Positions 18,254 to 27,043 of a stretch of DNA of 52,630 nucleotides are shown piece by piece. The translations under genes were made by a program, and so were the position numbers. Numbering within the stretch: the first letter of the stretch is position 1; each line of letters opens with the position of its first letter. Under the pieces are notes generated by a model. The model saw only the letters and a program-made list of their open reading frames with translations. It made no database searches and was not told the DNA's origin. Origin of the DNA: Ferrimicrobium sp. (lineage in GTDB: Bacteria; Actinomycetota; Acidimicrobiia; Acidimicrobiales; Acidimicrobiaceae); NCBI RefSeq assembly GCF_027319265.1, contig NZ_DAHVNP010000024.1, positions 1-52,630 of the forward strand. Reading direction: 5' to 3'.

Positions 18254-19273
18254 GTGAAGTATCGTATTGCCGTGGTCGGCGGAGACGGCATTGGACCAGA
18301 GGTGACCCGAGAAGCCTTGAAGGTCGCCCGGTCGGCCGGTGCAGTCTTGGAGACCCAGGAATTTGAACTCGGCGCGGCTCACTACGAGCACACCGGTGAG
18401 GTGCTGGGTGACGAGACGCTAGCGGAGCTCATGAGCTTTGATGCCATCCTGCTCGGAGCTATCGGCCCTGCCATCGGTTCAACCACAGTCCCCTCGGGCA
18501 TACTCGAGCGAGGTCTGCTGTTGCGTCTCCGCTTCGCTCTCGATCTCTACATCAACCAACGCCCCTTCCTTACCCTCGATCCGAGCGTTACCATCACCCA
18601 CAAACCCGTTGATATGGTGGTTATTCGTGAGAATACGGAGGGTGCCTACACTGGCGAAGGCGGGCTCCTGCGCAAGGGAACCGCCTACGAAGTGGCCACC
18701 CAGGGCTCAGTAAACACCCGCAACGGAGTCGAGCGAGCGATTCGCTTTGCCTTCGATCTCGCCCAAACAAGAGAGCGCAAGTTGCTCACGCTCGTACATA
18801 AGACGAACGTCCTCACGTACTCCGGGGATTTGTGGTATCGAACCTTTCTTGAGGTCGCGGCGGAATATCCGGCCGTAACGACCAGCTATAACCACGTTGA
18901 TGCTGCTTGCATCTATCTTGTCGAGGCGCCAGAACGTTACGACGTGGTGGTCACCGACAACCTCTTTGGCGACATACTGACCGACTTAGCCGCCGCGGTC
19001 TCCCAAGGTATTGGTTATGCGGCCTCGGCGAATATCAACCCCGCACGCACAGGCCCCTCGCTCTTTGAACCGGTGCACGGTGCAGCACACGACCGCGTCG
19101 GGACGGGTCAGGCAAACCCCTACGCGGCCATCAGGTCGGCAGCGATGATGCTCGCCTTCCTTGGAGAGACAGCAATCGCCACAAAAATCGAACACGCACT
19201 GACGGTTTTGCCCCCTTCGGGTGCAACGACCGCCGAAATAGGTGATTTCTACGGAGAAAGGGTAGCGCACTAA
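18254..19273 (+). CDS. leuB: 3-isopropylmalate dehydrogenase (GTG start)
   Basis: 339 residues of the beta-decarboxylating dehydrogenase family. It oxidises 3-isopropylmalate to 2-oxoisocaproate and, with cimA present, probably also 3-methylmalate to 2-oxobutyrate. Motifs: GGDGIGPEV at the N terminus, LERGLLLRLRF with the substrate Arg residues, VTDNLFGDILTDLAA with the metal-binding Asp residues, and LFEPVHGAAHD. The overall pattern matches actinobacterial LeuB. The GTG start follows a GGTGGA stretch. Its stop codon overlaps the ilvE ATG (TAATG), and cimA follows, so the operon joins leucine and isoleucine steps. Confidence 0.93.
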   Translation: MKYRIAVVGGDGIGPEVTREALKVARSAGAVLETQEFELGAAHYEHTGEVLGDETLAELMSFDAILLGAIGPAIGSTTVPSGILERGLLLRLRFALDLYINQRPFLTLDPSVTITHKPVDMVVIRENTEGAYTGEGGLLRKGTAYEVATQGSVNTRNGVERAIRFAFDLAQTRERKLLTLVHKTNVLTYSGDLWYRTFLEVAAEYPAVTTSYNHVDAACIYLVEAPERYDVVVTDNLFGDILTDLAAAVSQGIGYAASANINPARTGPSLFEPVHGAAHDRVGTGQANPYAAIRSAAMMLAFLGETAIATKIEHALTVLPPSGATTAEIGDFYGERVAH

Positions 19274-20199
19274 TGCCAATACAAGCAATGAAATACGTCT
19301 GGATGAATGGCGAACAGGTTCCTTTTGAGGATGCCAAGGTTCATGTTCTCACACATGCACTCCACTATGGTTATGGAGTCTTCGAAGGTATCCGCGCCTA
19401 TGAGACTCCACGAGGCTCGGCGATCTTTCGACTCACCGACCATATCAACCGCTTCTATGAGTCGGCCAAGATTCTGATGATGGAGATCCCTTACGCACCC
19501 GCCGAGCTCGTGGAAGCCACCAAGCGACTTGTCGGAGACAACGAATTCGCATCGTGCTACATCCGTCCCATCGCCTATCTCGGCTACGGCGAGATGGGCC
19601 TCAACCCACTGACCGGTACGACTGATGTCGCGATCGCTACCTGGCCGTGGGGTGCTTACCTTGGCGATGAGGGCCTCACCAAAGGCATTCGAGCGAAGAT
19701 CTCCTCCTTTAAGCGTCATGACCCCAACATTATTCCACCAGCTGCCAAGACGACCGGTGGATACATCAACTCGGCGCTCGCCAAAGCAGAGGCCATCAAA
19801 GCAGGCTACGATGAGGCCATCATGCTCTCTGGTCAGGGAAATGTTAGTGAGTGCACGGGCGAAAACATCTTCATCGTTAAGGACGGCACGCTCTTCACCC
19901 CATCTGACGCCTCGGGAGCGCTTTCAGGCATCACCCGCAAGACCATCACCCAGGTCGCCAAGGATATGGGTATCGAGACACGCGAAGCCCAGCTCCTTCG
20001 AACCGACCTCTATCTTGCTGATGAGATGTTCATTACTGGCACCGCCGCCGAGGTAGTGCCGGTGAGTTCGGTCGACGATCGCTTGATCGGAACAGGCGAG
20101 CCTGGCAAGATCTCCAAGGAACTCCAGCGTCGTTACTTCCAGATCGTCACTGGTAACGAACCTGCCTACGATCACTGGCTTGAGTACGTGAAGGGTTAA
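19273..20199 (+). CDS. ilvE: Branched-chain amino acid aminotransferase
   Basis: 308 residues, class IV PLP aminotransferase. It adds the amino group to the 2-oxo acids of valine, leucine and isoleucine. Conserved stretches are HALHYGYGVFEGIRAY, the segment AAKTTGGYINSALAKAEA whose first Lys is the PLP lysine, and SGQGNVSECTGENIF with the phosphate-binding residues, plus TGTAAEVVPV. Translation is coupled to leuB by a TAATG overlap. Only 4 nt separate it from the predicted cimA start. Confidence 0.95.
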   Translation: MPIQAMKYVWMNGEQVPFEDAKVHVLTHALHYGYGVFEGIRAYETPRGSAIFRLTDHINRFYESAKILMMEIPYAPAELVEATKRLVGDNEFASCYIRPIAYLGYGEMGLNPLTGTTDVAIATWPWGAYLGDEGLTKGIRAKISSFKRHDPNIIPPAAKTTGGYINSALAKAEAIKAGYDEAIMLSGQGNVSECTGENIFIVKDGTLFTPSDASGALSGITRKTITQVAKDMGIETREAQLLRTDLYLADEMFITGTAAEVVPVSSVDDRLIGTGEPGKISKELQRRYFQIVTGNEPAYDHWLEYVKG

Positions 20200-20203
20200 C
20201 GTT

Positions 20204-21784
20204 CTGCGTCACGTTGCTATCTACGATACGACCCTACGAGATGGGTCCCAACAGGAGGGCATCGCCCTCACCGTTGAGGACAAGCTGCGTGTTGCCCGCC
20301 AGCTCGACATTCTTGGGGTACAGTTCATCGAGGGGGGTTGGCCGGGGGCCAATCCGAAGGATGCGGCGTTCTTTACCCGAGCATCCGATGAGCTGAACCT
20401 CCACACTGCCCAGCTGGTAGCCTTTGGCTCAACCCGCCGCGCAAATGGGGATGTCAACAGTGACCCTAATCTCCAGGCTCTCGTAGATAGTGGCGTCACT
20501 CACGTCTGCATCGTCGCCAAGGCCTGGGATTACCATGTAGTGCACGCACTTCGCACCTCCCTCGAAGAGGCACTTGCCATGGTGCGAGATTCGGTCTCCT
20601 TTTTGACCAACCATGGTTGCCACGTGCTGCTCGACGCTGAGCACTTCTTTGACGGATTCAAGGACAATCCGACCTTTGCGCTCTCGGTCCTTGATGCTGC
20701 CGAGGAGGCCGGAGCAACAACACTAGTACTCTGCGACACCAATGGCGGAACCCTGCCATCAGAGGTTCCCGCGATCATGAGCAGTGTCAACGAACGTGTG
20801 GGGCTTCCCATCGGAGTCCATTTTCACAACGACTCCGGCTGCGCCATAGCGAACTCCCTCATAGCCGTTGATCTCGGAGCCAGCCAGGTGCAAGGGTGTG
20901 TCAACGGCTACGGAGAGAGGACGGGTAATGCCAACCTTGTCCCCATCATCGCGGCACTCTCGCTCAAACAGGAGATCGTCACCATCCCACCCCACAATCT
21001 TGAACTCCTCACCTCCACCGCCCGTCACATTGCAGAGATCACCAATCTTCCACTCGCTCCACAATCTCCCTATGTGGGCGCGTCTGCCTTCACCCACAAA
21101 GCCGGCCTCCATGTCAGCGCCATCGCAAGGCGCAGTGACGCCTATGAACACATCAATCCCGAACTCGTCGGCAACCATAGTCGCTTTGTCGTGTCAGAGA
21201 TGGCGGGTCGTCAAACCCTCCTGATCAAAGCTGGGGAACTCGGGCTCGAACTCACCGACGACGCGACTACCTCGCTGCTCCAGCGCCTGAAGGATCTCGA
21301 ACATCAGGGATATCACTTTGAAGTCGCAGATGGCTCACTGGAACTGCTGATGCGCCATGCTCTCGGCTGGACCCAGCCCTATTTTCATGTGGAGTCCTAT
21401 CGGGTGACGACCGACGGCTATCACGGACCTGAGCTGCTCACCGAAGCGACCGTGAAGGTGCAGGTACGCGGCCAACGCATCATCGCTACCGCTGAGGGGA
21501 ATGGACCTGTCCACGCACTCGATCAGGCGCTGCGACAGGCGTTGCAGACGACCTACCCCTCCCTCGCCACCATGGGGCTTGATGACTACAAGGTGCGCGT
21601 GCTTGACACCTCAAGCGGCACCGATGCCGTTGTCCGGGTCCTCATCGACTTCTCCGACACTGAGACACAGTGGACGACCACGGGAGTCTCCACCAACATC
21701 ATCGAGGCGTCGTTTTCAGCACTGACTGAAGGCTTCGTACTCGCACTCGTGAAAACTAGCACAACTGAAGGGAGCGCACCATGA
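20204..21784 (+). CDS. cimA: Citramalate synthase (probable CTG start)
   Basis: About 526 residues. It condenses pyruvate with acetyl-CoA to (R)-citramalate, opening the threonine-independent route to isoleucine. DTTLRDGSQQEG (residues 8-19) is the cimA/LeuA2 form of the motif; HFHNDSGCAIANS and NGYGERTGNANL follow, and the C terminus is a LeuA-type regulatory domain. The conserved N terminus begins upstream of the first ATG (20540). In that frame, between the last upstream stop (20189) and the DTTLRDG motif, there is no ATG, GTG or TTG. CTG at 20204 lies 8 nt behind AAGGG and is the best candidate. Confidence is high for function, moderate for the start. Confidence 0.88.
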   Translation: MRHVAIYDTTLRDGSQQEGIALTVEDKLRVARQLDILGVQFIEGGWPGANPKDAAFFTRASDELNLHTAQLVAFGSTRRANGDVNSDPNLQALVDSGVTHVCIVAKAWDYHVVHALRTSLEEALAMVRDSVSFLTNHGCHVLLDAEHFFDGFKDNPTFALSVLDAAEEAGATTLVLCDTNGGTLPSEVPAIMSSVNERVGLPIGVHFHNDSGCAIANSLIAVDLGASQVQGCVNGYGERTGNANLVPIIAALSLKQEIVTIPPHNLELLTSTARHIAEITNLPLAPQSPYVGASAFTHKAGLHVSAIARRSDAYEHINPELVGNHSRFVVSEMAGRQTLLIKAGELGLELTDDATTSLLQRLKDLEHQGYHFEVADGSLELLMRHALGWTQPYFHVESYRVTTDGYHGPELLTEATVKVQVRGQRIIATAEGNGPVHALDQALRQALQTTYPSLATMGLDDYKVRVLDTSSGTDAVVRVLIDFSDTETQWTTTGVSTNIIEASFSALTEGFVLALVKTSTTEGSAP

Positions 21785-22242
21785 GTCAGCCAGACATGGT
21801 CGAGATTAGTAAGGGTGAACGTGCACCGTTGTTCTGGGCCGAACCCGTCAACCCAGTCGAGTTGGCGCTTGATCGACCCGCAGAGCTGACCGGCCGCAAG
21901 CTTGCCCAGGGGCAGCTGAACGGGCGCCCGGGACCGGATCAAGGCTACGCACTCACGCTCTACGGACACCTAACGGACCAGCTCCAAACCCTACCCGGGG
22001 AACAGCGCTCCGATATCCAGGCCGGCGTAGTCGCGATCGCTATGGCGATCGCAGGACGACTGGGACGCGCCCCTGTTCTGGCCGATCTCAAAGTAGTCCT
22101 CGAACACTTCGGTTACCTCGGGGGTGCCACCTCAGAGCAGATCCGTATCCGCCAAGACCGCTTCAAGGGGATCGCCCACAACTACCAAGCGTTACGGCGC
22201 ATGGTTGCTTTTACCGAGATGGAGCTCAACCTCCAAGAATAA
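21781..22242 (+). CDS. Conserved-looking protein of unknown function, last gene of leuB-ilvE-cimA operon
   Basis: 153 residues, no signal peptide, membrane segment or motif that I can assign. It is mixed alpha/beta in character with a helical C-terminal half and ends MVAFTEMELNLQE. Its ATG overlaps the cimA stop (ATGA), so it is translationally coupled and likely made in step with citramalate synthase. It might be a helper or regulator of that pathway, but nothing in the sequence proves it. Its last 17 nt overlap the 3' end of the converging NADH dehydrogenase gene. Confidence 0.75.
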   Translation: MSQPDMVEISKGERAPLFWAEPVNPVELALDRPAELTGRKLAQGQLNGRPGPDQGYALTLYGHLTDQLQTLPGEQRSDIQAGVVAIAMAIAGRLGRAPVLADLKVVLEHFGYLGGATSEQIRIRQDRFKGIAHNYQALRRMVAFTEMELNLQE

Positions 22243-23521
22243 CTCGTGGACCCTTGCCCCACGAGAGGTAGTGCCAAGTCCAGTTGATCATCACTGAAGC
22301 CTTGTTCCGCGAGCCCAACAGGGTGACCACGTGCAGACCAAGCCAAGCCAACCAGGCGGTGGTTCCGCTCAAGCGTATGCCACGACCCACCTCCGCAACG
22401 GCGGCGCGCCGGCCAATAGTCGCCATCGTCCCCTTGTCGCGATAGCGGAAGGGATAGGTCGCCTCCCCCTTGACCAAGACACCGATTTGGCGAGCGGCAT
22501 GGCGCCCTCCTTGAATAGCTGGCTGGGCAAGCTGGGGCAAGGGGTTGCCGGTTGGATCAGAGGCGAGCGCAACGTCCCCGATAGCAAAGATCGACTCCGA
22601 GCCCAGTACACGCAAGTCGCCTCCGACCATGAGACGTCCACTTCGACCGGTGGGTAGGCCCAGCCGCCCGATCACCGACGGCACTGCCACGCCGGCCGCC
22701 CAGAGAACGAGACCATTCTGGATTTCACGGCCACTATGCAACAGGATGACCCCCGGCTCCACCGCCTGTACCGCCTCCTGAAGCAGAACGGTGACACCAC
22801 GGGTGCGCAACTCCCGTCGCGCGTACTCCGAGAGCCCCTCATTGAAAGCCTCCAAGAGGCGGGACTGTTGCTCGATGAGGATCACCTTCACATCATCGGG
22901 ATTCAGACTGGTGTAGTCGGTATAGAGGGCCTTGTGGGCGAGTTCAGCGATGGCACCCGCAAGCTCGACCCCCGTCGCACCGCCACCGACAACCACGAAA
23001 GTGAGCGCACCATCACGGACCCCATGAGCAACGGCTTGCTCAAACTGATGAAAGAGATGGTTTCTCACGTCAAGCGCCTCGTCGAGCGTATAGATGGCAT
23101 GCGAATACTCACGAGCACCCTCAATGCCGAAGTAGTTTGCGGTAGCACCCAGCGCGAGGATGAGGTAGTCGTAGTCGATGGTACGTCCGTCCTCAAGCAC
23201 GATGAACTTGCGCTCAGCATCCACCGACGCCAACTCACCCTGTTGGAACTTGGTCCGGGCCATGCTCCGGATCACCGTCCGAATAGGAAAGGCAACATCG
23301 CCAGGGTTGAGTCCAGCCGTCGCCACCTGGTAGAGCAATGGTTGAAAAGTAGCGAAGTTATGACGATCGACCAGGGTGACGTCGGCAGACAGCTTCGAGA
23401 GTTCCTCCACCGCCGCCAGACCAGCAAAACCAGCACCAACGACGACCACCTTTGGACGACTCGGGGCTCCAGGGGCATCGGCCGCTGCTGTCTTGCGCTG
23501 ACGCATTCGTGTCGCAATCAT
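22226..23521 (-). CDS. Type II NADH dehydrogenase (NDH-2)
   Basis: 431 residues. A single-subunit flavoprotein that passes electrons from NADH to quinone at the membrane without pumping protons. Two Rossmann motifs are visible: VVVVGAGFAGLAAVEEL for FAD near the N terminus and FVVVGGGATGVELAGAIAEL for NADH in the middle; IFAIGDVA and PQLAQPAIQGG are typical of the family. The C terminus lacks a clear transmembrane helix but is amphipathic. The frame extends to 23638, but GAGGAGG 5 nt before the ATG at 23521 sets the start. It is the last gene of the ilv strand and overlaps the preceding convergent gene tail to tail by 17 nt. Confidence 0.9.
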   Translation of the reverse strand: MIATRMRQRKTAAADAPGAPSRPKVVVVGAGFAGLAAVEELSKLSADVTLVDRHNFATFQPLLYQVATAGLNPGDVAFPIRTVIRSMARTKFQQGELASVDAERKFIVLEDGRTIDYDYLILALGATANYFGIEGAREYSHAIYTLDEALDVRNHLFHQFEQAVAHGVRDGALTFVVVGGGATGVELAGAIAELAHKALYTDYTSLNPDDVKVILIEQQSRLLEAFNEGLSEYARRELRTRGVTVLLQEAVQAVEPGVILLHSGREIQNGLVLWAAGVAVPSVIGRLGLPTGRSGRLMVGGDLRVLGSESIFAIGDVALASDPTGNPLPQLAQPAIQGGRHAARQIGVLVKGEATYPFRYRDKGTMATIGRRAAVAEVGRGIRLSGTTAWLAWLGLHVVTLLGSRNKASVMINWTWHYLSWGKGPRVILGG

Positions 23522-23591
23522 CCTTACCTCCTCATACTTTCGATCGAGCCTAGTAGACACGACGCCCGCCATGGTTGTCCGTAACGATCCC

Positions 23592-24203
23592 TTAATCTTG
23601 TGCGGTCTTGGTCCCCAATCGACGTGTCTGATGCGCAAGGAGCTGCAGTGACTCAGCGTCTGAATGCATGACGATCCCTACACCAACCACACGAGCCTGC
23701 TTCAGGCGCTCCACCACCGATGGGGAGGGCACAAACCCTGGCGGAGTCACGACAACCCAAACCGGCAATAATCGAACGAGCATGATCGCCAGCGAGAGTT
23801 GAAATCGACCGTTAGCGTCGAGGCGACCGGCGGGTTCATTCGCCAAAGGGAGCAGACCAACCTCCTCAAGAACCGCTCGAAACGACGGCACCTTTCCGAG
23901 CCGAGGGGGCCCTATCCGCACCGCTAGCGCGAGATGCTCGAGCACCTTGAGCGAGGGCATAGGCACAAAGCCCGCAAAGGCAATACCGAGCACGGAGCGC
24001 GCCTCCCGACTGCCAACTCGAGCACCAAGGACACTGATCTCAGCGTGGGGATCCAAGCCAAGAAAAGCCCGAACAACCGGCTCCGGTGGAGCACCAGTCA
24101 AGAGCATCGTCTCACCCTCAACGAGCTTCCATGTCCCTAAGCGTAGCGTGCCATCGCCATAGGCTACCGAACCCTGCACTTCAAGCACCGTCTTAGGTGT
24201 CAC
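23592..24203 (-). CDS. Degenerate ABC-type ATPase-like protein
   Basis: 203 residues with the outline of an ABC transporter nucleotide-binding domain but without its catalytic motifs. At the Walker A place (residues 37-44) stands GAPPEPVV with no Lys; the Q-loop Gln is missing (FAGFVPMPSL); the LSGGQ place reads LDANG (128-132); the Walker B place reads LPVWVVVTPP without the Asp-Glu pair. The H-loop His is retained (IVMHSD, His180). It probably cannot hydrolyse ATP. Start is GTG at 24203 with GGGAGAGG close before it; the start overlaps the end of the membrane-protein gene by 11 nt, so the two are coupled and likely form a complex. ABC ancestry is inferred by eye. Confidence 0.6.
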   Translation of the reverse strand: MTPKTVLEVQGSVAYGDGTLRLGTWKLVEGETMLLTGAPPEPVVRAFLGLDPHAEISVLGARVGSREARSVLGIAFAGFVPMPSLKVLEHLALAVRIGPPRLGKVPSFRAVLEEVGLLPLANEPAGRLDANGRFQLSLAIMLVRLLPVWVVVTPPGFVPSPSVVERLKQARVVGVGIVMHSDAESLQLLAHQTRRLGTKTAQD

Positions 24204-25443
24204 GAACCTCTCCCTGCCACCAACTGACCAGCGAAATACCAACGATTCCCATGATGACCGAAAAACTCGTTCCCGTGATCACGTACTCGAGGAAGAGCCC
24301 GTGGGCCCCAAAGGCGTTGTTCAGTTGCACCAAGGGGGCAAGGGCACACCCAGCGAGCGCGACGGCGAGGACCCCACTCACCCATCGCTCCTGAGCGAGA
24401 TGGACATCTGTGGCCATCACCCGAAGCGCGACTCCCGCGCCGAGGAAGCCCACGCCACAACCAAGTGCGACGACCATAGCGGTCCCAAAACCAATGAGAA
24501 AGCTCACCCGCCAGGCAATACCGATCGCTAGCACAACGAGTGCACTCGACAACAACGCTGGCACCACCGACCCACGCCGCCCATAGGATCCGCGCGTCCG
24601 CGGCAGAACCCCGAGGAGTCCCTCCGGCGACACGAGTGTCGCAGCGATTGGACTCAACTCCCAACCAAGCCAACAACCGATGGCCGCCACAAGCGGTCCG
24701 AGCACCAGCAGCCCTTCGGCAAGACCGATACCCAACGGCACGAGTGCCAGTGTCACGAGCAGTACCCGTAACCAAGTCCTTGTCTCTAGTCGAACAACGC
24801 TGATCGCGCCCAGGGTCAACCCAGGATAACGCAACAACGACGATAGACTCAACGACTGGTCAGCAAAACCTCCGTCGGGAACATGTGCCCGTTGCACCTG
24901 CGGCGCCCACCGGGACCCGACCACGACAACGATCCCGATGAGTAGCGCGAACACCGATCGCTCCAGGGCACCGTCGCCAATGAGCAGGTGGGACACGCCG
25001 CGTTGAATGACCAGCGCAGCGCCACTTGCCACTCCGACGATCCAGAGTAGCACCCCAAGCCCTAGACCCAGATCGATCCAGATACCCGCCACCGTCCAAC
25101 GGTTCAGGCCAACCAGCCAGAGGGCGAGCGCACCCGCCAGCAGCAACCAAGGTGCCACGCCTTGGTGGATGAGGCCCTGGTGGCGCAGTGCGTACCAGGC
25201 AACCGCTGCGTAAGCGATCGTGACCACCACGACCACTGCCGCCACCACACGACTCCAGCGCTGCCCAAGGCTGACAGCACTCGCGACGAAGAAGGCTGCG
25301 AGCAGACCGCCTCCGAGCGCAGCTCCAGGCAGCGAATGCACGACCTTGTCGAGATCACGATCAAGAGCGGCCACGAGAACGATCAGACTGACAACCCCCC
25401 ACAGTACTGGTTTACGCCAGACACGCAGGGCAAGAGGAGTCAC
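24193..25443 (-). CDS. Polytopic membrane protein, partner of the degenerate ABC-like ATPase
   Basis: 416 residues with roughly ten to twelve hydrophobic segments, from RVWRKPVLWGVVSLIVLVAA at the N terminus to YVITGTSFSVIMGIVGISLV at the end. No family motif is recognised; the layout resembles the permease part of an ABC exporter of the kind with a separate ATPase. A soluble loop sits near residues 190-210 (SRWAPQVQRAHVPDGGFADQ). The GTG start lies 1 nt after the ilvC stop, so it is read by translational coupling from ilvC. A role in export or sensing linked to branched-chain amino acids is only a guess from position. Confidence 0.7.
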   Translation of the reverse strand: MTPLALRVWRKPVLWGVVSLIVLVAALDRDLDKVVHSLPGAALGGGLLAAFFVASAVSLGQRWSRVVAAVVVVVTIAYAAVAWYALRHQGLIHQGVAPWLLLAGALALWLVGLNRWTVAGIWIDLGLGLGVLLWIVGVASGAALVIQRGVSHLLIGDGALERSVFALLIGIVVVVGSRWAPQVQRAHVPDGGFADQSLSLSSLLRYPGLTLGAISVVRLETRTWLRVLLVTLALVPLGIGLAEGLLVLGPLVAAIGCWLGWELSPIAATLVSPEGLLGVLPRTRGSYGRRGSVVPALLSSALVVLAIGIAWRVSFLIGFGTAMVVALGCGVGFLGAGVALRVMATDVHLAQERWVSGVLAVALAGCALAPLVQLNNAFGAHGLFLEYVITGTSFSVIMGIVGISLVSWWQGEVRDT

Positions 25444-25444
25444 G

Positions 25445-26467
25445 TCAGCCGCCAGACACCTCGGTGATCTTCGACTTCGTCGACAGGAAGGGCATCATCG
25501 CACGTAGCGTGGCCCCAACTTGCTCAACCGGTTGGTCTCTTGCCTGTTGGCGGAGTTGATTGAAGTGAGGACGTCCAGCCGCCATCTCGTCGATGAGTTC
25601 CCGTGCGAAGGTCCCATCCTGAATCTCGCCAAGAATCCGTCGCATCTCTGCCCGTGTCGCCTCATTGACCACCCGTGGCCCACGAGTGAGTCCTCCGTAC
25701 TCCGCAGTCTCTGAGACCGAGAACCACATACCCGCTAATCCATTTTCGTAGAGCAGGTCGACAATGAGCTTCATCTCATGCAGGCACTCGAAATAGGCGG
25801 ACTCCGGCTGATAACCAGCCTCGACCAAGGTGGTGAAACCAGCGACGATGAGCTCGCTCAGGCCACCACAGAGCACCACCTGCTCGCCAAAGAGATCCGT
25901 CTCCGTCTCTTCGGCAAAGGTCGTGTCAAGTACCCCGGCCTTAGTGGAGCCGATACCCCATGCATAGGAGAGGGCGAGCGCATGACCGGTCCCCTGTGGG
26001 TCATTTGCGACAGCGATCAGCGACGGAACGCCGCCGCCCTCTTCGTAGGTGCGGCGCACAAGGTGTCCAGGGCCCTTTGGGGCTACCATCATCACCGTTA
26101 CGTCCTCAGGTGGAACGATCTCCCCGAAGCGGATGTTAAAGCCATGGGCAAAGCCCAGCGTTTGACCTGGGCGAAGGTGTGGAGCCACCTCGTTGTCATA
26201 GATCTCTTTTTGCACCGTGTCTGGGGCAAGAAACATGATAAGGTCCGCCCAAGCGACCGCTTCTGGCACCGACAGAACCTCGAGCCCACTCGCCCACGCC
26301 TTATCACCAGAGGCCGACCCCGGGCGAAGCGCAACGCGAACCTTGACGCCAGAGTCGGACAGGTTCAGTGCGTGGGCATGCCCTTGCGAACCGTAGCCGA
26401 TGATGGCGACACGGGTGCCGTTAATGATGGATGGGTCTGCGTCCTTGTCGTAGTACATGTGAGCCAT
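25445..26467 (-). CDS. ilvC: Ketol-acid reductoisomerase
   Basis: 340 residues, class I (short) form. Rearranges and reduces acetolactate or acetohydroxybutyrate with NAD(P)H and magnesium. The nucleotide motif is [13 protein letters not shown]; the loop VALRPGSAS has the Arg and Ser residues usual for NADPH binding; metal ligands lie in [12 protein letters not shown] and [14 protein letters not shown]. The ATG directly follows the ilvN stop (TAAATG). It stands third in ilvB-ilvN-ilvC, behind the attenuator at 28828-28920. Confidence 0.96.
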   Translation of the reverse strand: MAHMYYDKDADPSIINGTRVAIIGYGSQGHAHALNLSDSGVKVRVALRPGSASGDKAWASGLEVLSVPEAVAWADLIMFLAPDTVQKEIYDNEVAPHLRPGQTLGFAHGFNIRFGEIVPPEDVTVMMVAPKGPGHLVRRTYEEGGGVPSLIAVANDPQGTGHALALSYAWGIGSTKAGVLDTTFAEETETDLFGEQVVLCGGLSELIVAGFTTLVEAGYQPESAYFECLHEMKLIVDLLYENGLAGMWFSVSETAEYGGLTRGPRVVNEATRAEMRRILGEIQDGTFARELIDEMAAGRPHFNQLRQQARDQPVEQVGATLRAMMPFLSTKSKITEVSGG

Positions 26468-27043
26468 TTACGATACTCTTCCCTTTCTCGGTCGACGTGT
26501 CGGTTTTGGTAGCTTGCTAAGAGCAATCCTACCGGTTCGTTGCAGCTCAATCAGACCAAACTCAGCTAGGAATGCCTCGACGTCGTCAAGCTTCTCTGGA
26601 GAGAGCGCGAAGACCACGGTCAATCGATCCATCGAGACGTCGATGATCTCACCATGGAAAATCTCTACCAGCTCCATCACCTTCGCGCGGGCACCCGCCT
26701 CCGCATTAATCGTTGCGAGCATACACTCATATTCGAGTGCATCCACTGGGTCAATCTCGGTAATTTTGATGACATTGATCAACTTATGCAGTTGCTTCGT
26801 AATCTGCTCAAGTGGCACTGTCTCGACGTCGACCACAATGGTGAGACGCGAAAAGCGCTCGTCGTCAGTAGGTGCCACGGCTAGCGAGTAGATGTTAAAG
26901 CCGCGTCGGGAGAAGAGCAACGCCACCCTAGCAAGCACGCCCGCCCGGTTCTCTACCAACACACTCAGGATATGATGGCGGCCCTCCACTGGGGGACGAA
27001 TCGATCCAATTGGGACGAGGTTCGATGATCGCTCCGCCATCAT
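26468..27043 (-). CDS. ilvN: Acetolactate synthase small (regulatory) subunit
   Basis: 191 residues. The N-terminal ACT domain (HILSVLVENRAGVLARVALLFSRRGFNI in two parts) binds valine and gives feedback control; the C-terminal half is the ALS_ss_C domain. The ATG overlaps the ilvB stop (ATGA), so the subunits are made in step, and the stop directly abuts the ilvC ATG. A second ATG three bases further on could also be used. Confidence 0.95.
   Translation of the reverse strand: MMAERSSNLVPIGSIRPPVEGRHHILSVLVENRAGVLARVALLFSRRGFNIYSLAVAPTDDERFSRLTIVVDVETVPLEQITKQLHKLINVIKITEIDPVDALEYECMLATINAEAGARAKVMELVEIFHGEIIDVSMDRLTVVFALSPEKLDDVEAFLAEFGLIELQRTGRIALSKLPKPTRRPRKGRVS

Noticed and set aside
22736-23584. 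282-codon open frame antisense to the NADH dehydrogenase
   Set aside because: No motif; the minus-strand frame has both Rossmann motifs and a strong ribosome site.
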